Of a stretch of DNA of 35,775 nucleotides, positions 33,818-35,775 are shown one piece after another. Within the stretch, counting starts at the first letter, position 1, and every line of letters begins with the position of its first letter. This DNA comes from an uncultured Hyphomicrobiales bacterium (GTDB lineage: Bacteria; Pseudomonadota; Alphaproteobacteria; Rhizobiales; Xanthobacteraceae): contig CAIRGJ010000030.1 of assembly GCA_903878085.1 (NCBI GenBank), forward strand, positions 1 to 35,775, given 5' to 3'. A program made the position numbers and the translations under genes. Under the pieces are notes generated by a model. The model did no database searches, was not told the DNA's origin, and saw only the letters and a program-made list of their open reading frames with translations.

Positions 33818-35320
33818 TCAACCCGGTGGCACGATGACGATGCTGTAGCGCTGCGGCTTGCCCGGCATGGCCCAGAAACTCCTCCAGATTTCGCTCGCAT
33901 TGACGGCGGCATGCGGCGCCTGCGCGCGGGCGGCGCTCACGCAAGCGGTGTCCGCGGCGAAACAGACCAGCGCCATGCCGCTTTGCGCCAGTTGCGCCGC
34001 ATCGCGCGGCGGCAGACCGGGCAGCGCGCGCGGGCGATCGTAGGCATAGGCGACGACGCTATAGGCGATCTCGGCGTCGCCGCCGACAAAGCGCAATGGC
34101 AGCGGCGTCGCCTGATGCCAGAGCTGTTCGACCTGTATCGCCAGCAGCCGGCCCTGCGCCGCGGCGGGCTGCGGCCCGTTGCGATGCACGAAGACGGCAA
34201 ACGCCGGCGCGACGATCAGCATCGCCAGCGGCACCGCAGCCGTGGCCACGAGCATGCGGCGGGTATCGGTGGCGCGCAGCGTCACCTTCGGCGACGATAG
34301 CAGCAGCACCGGCAACAGCGTCCAGGCCGGCATCGACCACAGCGACGTGATTTCGGTGCCGCTCGCCACCGCGCCGAGCATCGGCAGCAGGAACGGTCCC
34401 CAGAATGCCGCGGCGGCCAGCCGGCGCGACGGCTCGCGCGGCCAGATCATGTCGGCGAGCGTTTCCCGGCTCGGCCACGATGCCACCAGCACGATGAGCA
34501 GCGGGATCGCGATATAGCCGATCGAACCGCCGAAATAGCCGAGCGTGCTGATCAGCGTGGCGCCGACCGGTTTGTCGCCGTGCACGACCATCGCATAACG
34601 GAACGGCGCGAATTCGTAGCGCACCAGCCATGCCACGTGCGGCGCCAGCGCCATCAAGCCGGCGGCAACGGTGAGCCACGGCGCCGCCGAGCGGAAATAG
34701 ACGCCGCGCCGCACATCGATCAGCGCCGCCAGCGCCAGCCCCGCCAGCAGGAACACCGACCAGTATTTGCCCAGCATGCAGCCGGCGGCGCCGAGACCGG
34801 CGAGCACGGCATAAAGGCGGCTGCGGGTCTCGAACGAGCGCAGAAACCAGAACGTGGTCGCAGCCCATAGCGGGATCAGCACCGTGTTGACGTTGAACTT
34901 CAGCGCATGAAAATTGAAAAACGGCACCAGCGTCAGTAGCGCCAGCCCGGCGACGCGCTTTTCGAGGACGAGATAATCCGCCGACACCGCCCAAGCGAAC
35001 CACAGCGCGATCGCCGGCATCGTCATCGCCAGCAGGTAATAGGACCACTCGGCGACCGGGAAAACGCTGAACCATAGCCACGCCGTCCAGGCGGCCAGCG
35101 GCGGATGCTTGAAATAGCCGAGGCCGAGATCGCGCGACCAGGCGATCACCTCGGCCATGTCGTAGTGCAGGCCTTGGCTGCCTTTGGCGATGGTGGCGTA
35201 GAGCGCCCACAGCACCGCGTAGAGCACGAGCGACATCAGCACCGTACGGTCGGCGCGGGCCGGGTCGGTCAGGGCGTCGCGGTAACGGCCGGCGGCGGTC
35301 AGGGGGTTCGGAAAGCGCAT
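33818..35320 (-). CDS. GT39/ArnT-like membrane glycosyltransferase
   Basis: The 500-residue polytopic protein has about eleven hydrophobic segments. Conserved features are an acidic residue in the first periplasmic loop (LHYDMAEVIAWSRDLGLGYFKHPPLAAW) and the FFNFHALKFNVNT region. Such enzymes move sugars from polyprenyl-phosphate donors to lipids or proteins (ArnT, PMT type). The frame is open from 35356, but the ATG at 35320 begins the conserved N terminus. It is the first gene of a short operon with the 5'-nucleotidase-like gene. Acceptor and donor cannot be told. Confidence 0.85.
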   Translation of the reverse strand: MRFPNPLTAAGRYRDALTDPARADRTVLMSLVLYAVLWALYATIAKGSQGLHYDMAEVIAWSRDLGLGYFKHPPLAAWTAWLWFSVFPVAEWSYYLLAMTMPAIALWFAWAVSADYLVLEKRVAGLALLTLVPFFNFHALKFNVNTVLIPLWAATTFWFLRSFETRSRLYAVLAGLGAAGCMLGKYWSVFLLAGLALAALIDVRRGVYFRSAAPWLTVAAGLMALAPHVAWLVRYEFAPFRYAMVVHGDKPVGATLISTLGYFGGSIGYIAIPLLIVLVASWPSRETLADMIWPREPSRRLAAAAFWGPFLLPMLGAVASGTEITSLWSMPAWTLLPVLLLSSPKVTLRATDTRRMLVATAAVPLAMLIVAPAFAVFVHRNGPQPAAAQGRLLAIQVEQLWHQATPLPLRFVGGDAEIAYSVVAYAYDRPRALPGLPPRDAAQLAQSGMALVCFAADTACVSAARAQAPHAAVNASEIWRSFWAMPGKPQRYSIVIVPPG

Positions 35321-35366
35321 GAGCCTAGCCCTATGACATGCCGGAAAAACGCGCAAATCCCTCCCG

Positions 35367-35437
35367 TTCGCCCCCGCGAAAGCGGGGACCCAGGCCGTTG
35401 AAGCACTGGATTCCCGCTTTCGCGGGAATGAGCGGTG
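35367..35437. repeat. Palindromic repeat pair, CCCCGCGAAAGCGGGG family, copy 2
   Basis: CCCCGC-GAAA-GCGGGG and TTCCCGC-TTTC-GCGGGAA are again separated by a short spacer with CCCAGG and CTGGATT borders and end in ATGAGCGG, as in copy 1 at 26903-26988. It lies between the divergent GT39 and lepA genes. Confidence 0.9.
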
Positions 35438-35499
35438 GAGAGGCCGCCACTGCGAGGAGATCGCTTGATGGTGCCGGATTCGAGTGTTATCTCGCCCCC

Positions 35500-35775
35500 A
35501 TGACGGCCGTCCCCATCAAAAACATCCGCAATTTTTCGATTGTCGCGCATATCGATCACGGCAAATCCACGCTCGCCGACCGGCTGATCCAGCTCACCGG
35601 CGGGCTCGACGCCCGTGAGATGGCCGGCAAGGAGCAGATCCTCGACTCGATGGACATCGAGAAGGAGCGCGGCATTACCATCAAGGCGCAGACCGTGCGC
35701 CTGAACTACCGCGCCAAGGACGGCCAGGATTACATCCTCAATCTGATGGACACCCCGGGCCACGTCGACTTCGCC
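35500..35775 (+). CDS. lepA: Elongation factor 4 (LepA), 5' part
   Basis: The first 92 residues of the ribosome-associated translational GTPase are present, and the gene runs off the window. Visible motifs are P-loop AHIDHGKST (16-24), the switch I region [16 protein letters not shown] and the G3 box DTPGHVDF at the end. ATG 35500 gives the standard LepA N terminus ([18 protein letters not shown]). No Shine-Dalgarno is visible in the preceding bases, so a leaderless or weak start is possible. Confidence 0.97.
   Translation, partial: MTAVPIKNIRNFSIVAHIDHGKSTLADRLIQLTGGLDAREMAGKEQILDSMDIEKERGITIKAQTVRLNYRAKDGQDYILNLMDTPGHVDFA

Overview
The window is high-GC alphaproteobacterial DNA, most likely from the Hyphomicrobiales (a relative of Bradyrhizobium, Pseudolabrys or Xanthobacteraceae). 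The best evidence is the block chvI-chvG-hprK-EIIA-HPr-ahcY (26.2-32.0 kb), which is typical of that order. Supporting signs are a Bradyrhizobium-type D-tartrate dehydratase, a DUF2865 protein, a short HprK, and the intergenic repeat families. No tRNA, rRNA, CRISPR array, intact insertion sequence or phage gene was found.

Layout. 0-5.3 kb: D-tartrate dehydratase, a RidA-like protein and an NhaP-type antiporter (all minus), then a secreted DUF2865 protein (plus) that overlaps tail to tail with an L-2-hydroxyglutarate-oxidase-like flavoprotein. 5.4-9.8 kb (plus): two tandem lytic transglycosylases, an alpha/beta hydrolase and an orphan Bug-type binding protein. 9.8-12.2 kb: small genes separated by terminators, then a minus operon of ArsR regulator, frameshifted AHSA1/SRPBCC gene and glutathione S-transferase, with a palindromic operator over the promoter. 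12.3-13.9 kb: pckA. 14.1-15.2 kb: a secreted alpha/beta hydrolase with a coupled 44-codon ORF. 15.5-18.9 kb: a four-gene phosphonate-type ABC importer (phnD-phnC-phnE-phnE) followed by another alpha/beta hydrolase. 20-24 kb: membrane desaturase, a GNAT-like/DUF4118 fusion, a GT2 glycosyltransferase and a ribbon-helix-helix protein, in DNA that looks less GC-biased than its surroundings. 24.4-26.0 kb: a ModA-like binding protein and a HugZ-like protein. 26.2-32.0 kb: the conserved envelope-stress/PTS/methyl-cycle block. 32.1-35.3 kb: a membrane-anchored 5'-nucleotidase-like enzyme and a GT39 glycosyltransferase. 35.5 kb to the end: the start of lepA.

How the genes work together. ChvG/ChvI sense envelope or acid stress and are encoded with the incomplete regulatory PTS (HprK, EIIA, HPr), which links signalling to carbon and nitrogen status. 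AhcY removes S-adenosylhomocysteine. In several Rhizobiales pckA lies beside chvI. Here about 12 kb of transporter, hydrolase and lipid/glycan genes separates them, so that stretch looks like an accessory insertion. The most unusual structure is a scar at 23.65-23.76 kb. There a fragment matching the 3' end of the 24.4 kb binding-protein gene abuts a fragment matching the 3' end of the 19.0 kb hydrolase gene. This is the junction expected from a tandem duplication, or a circular form, of the 19.9-24.5 kb segment. No single gene set here forms an obviously new defence or biosynthetic system.
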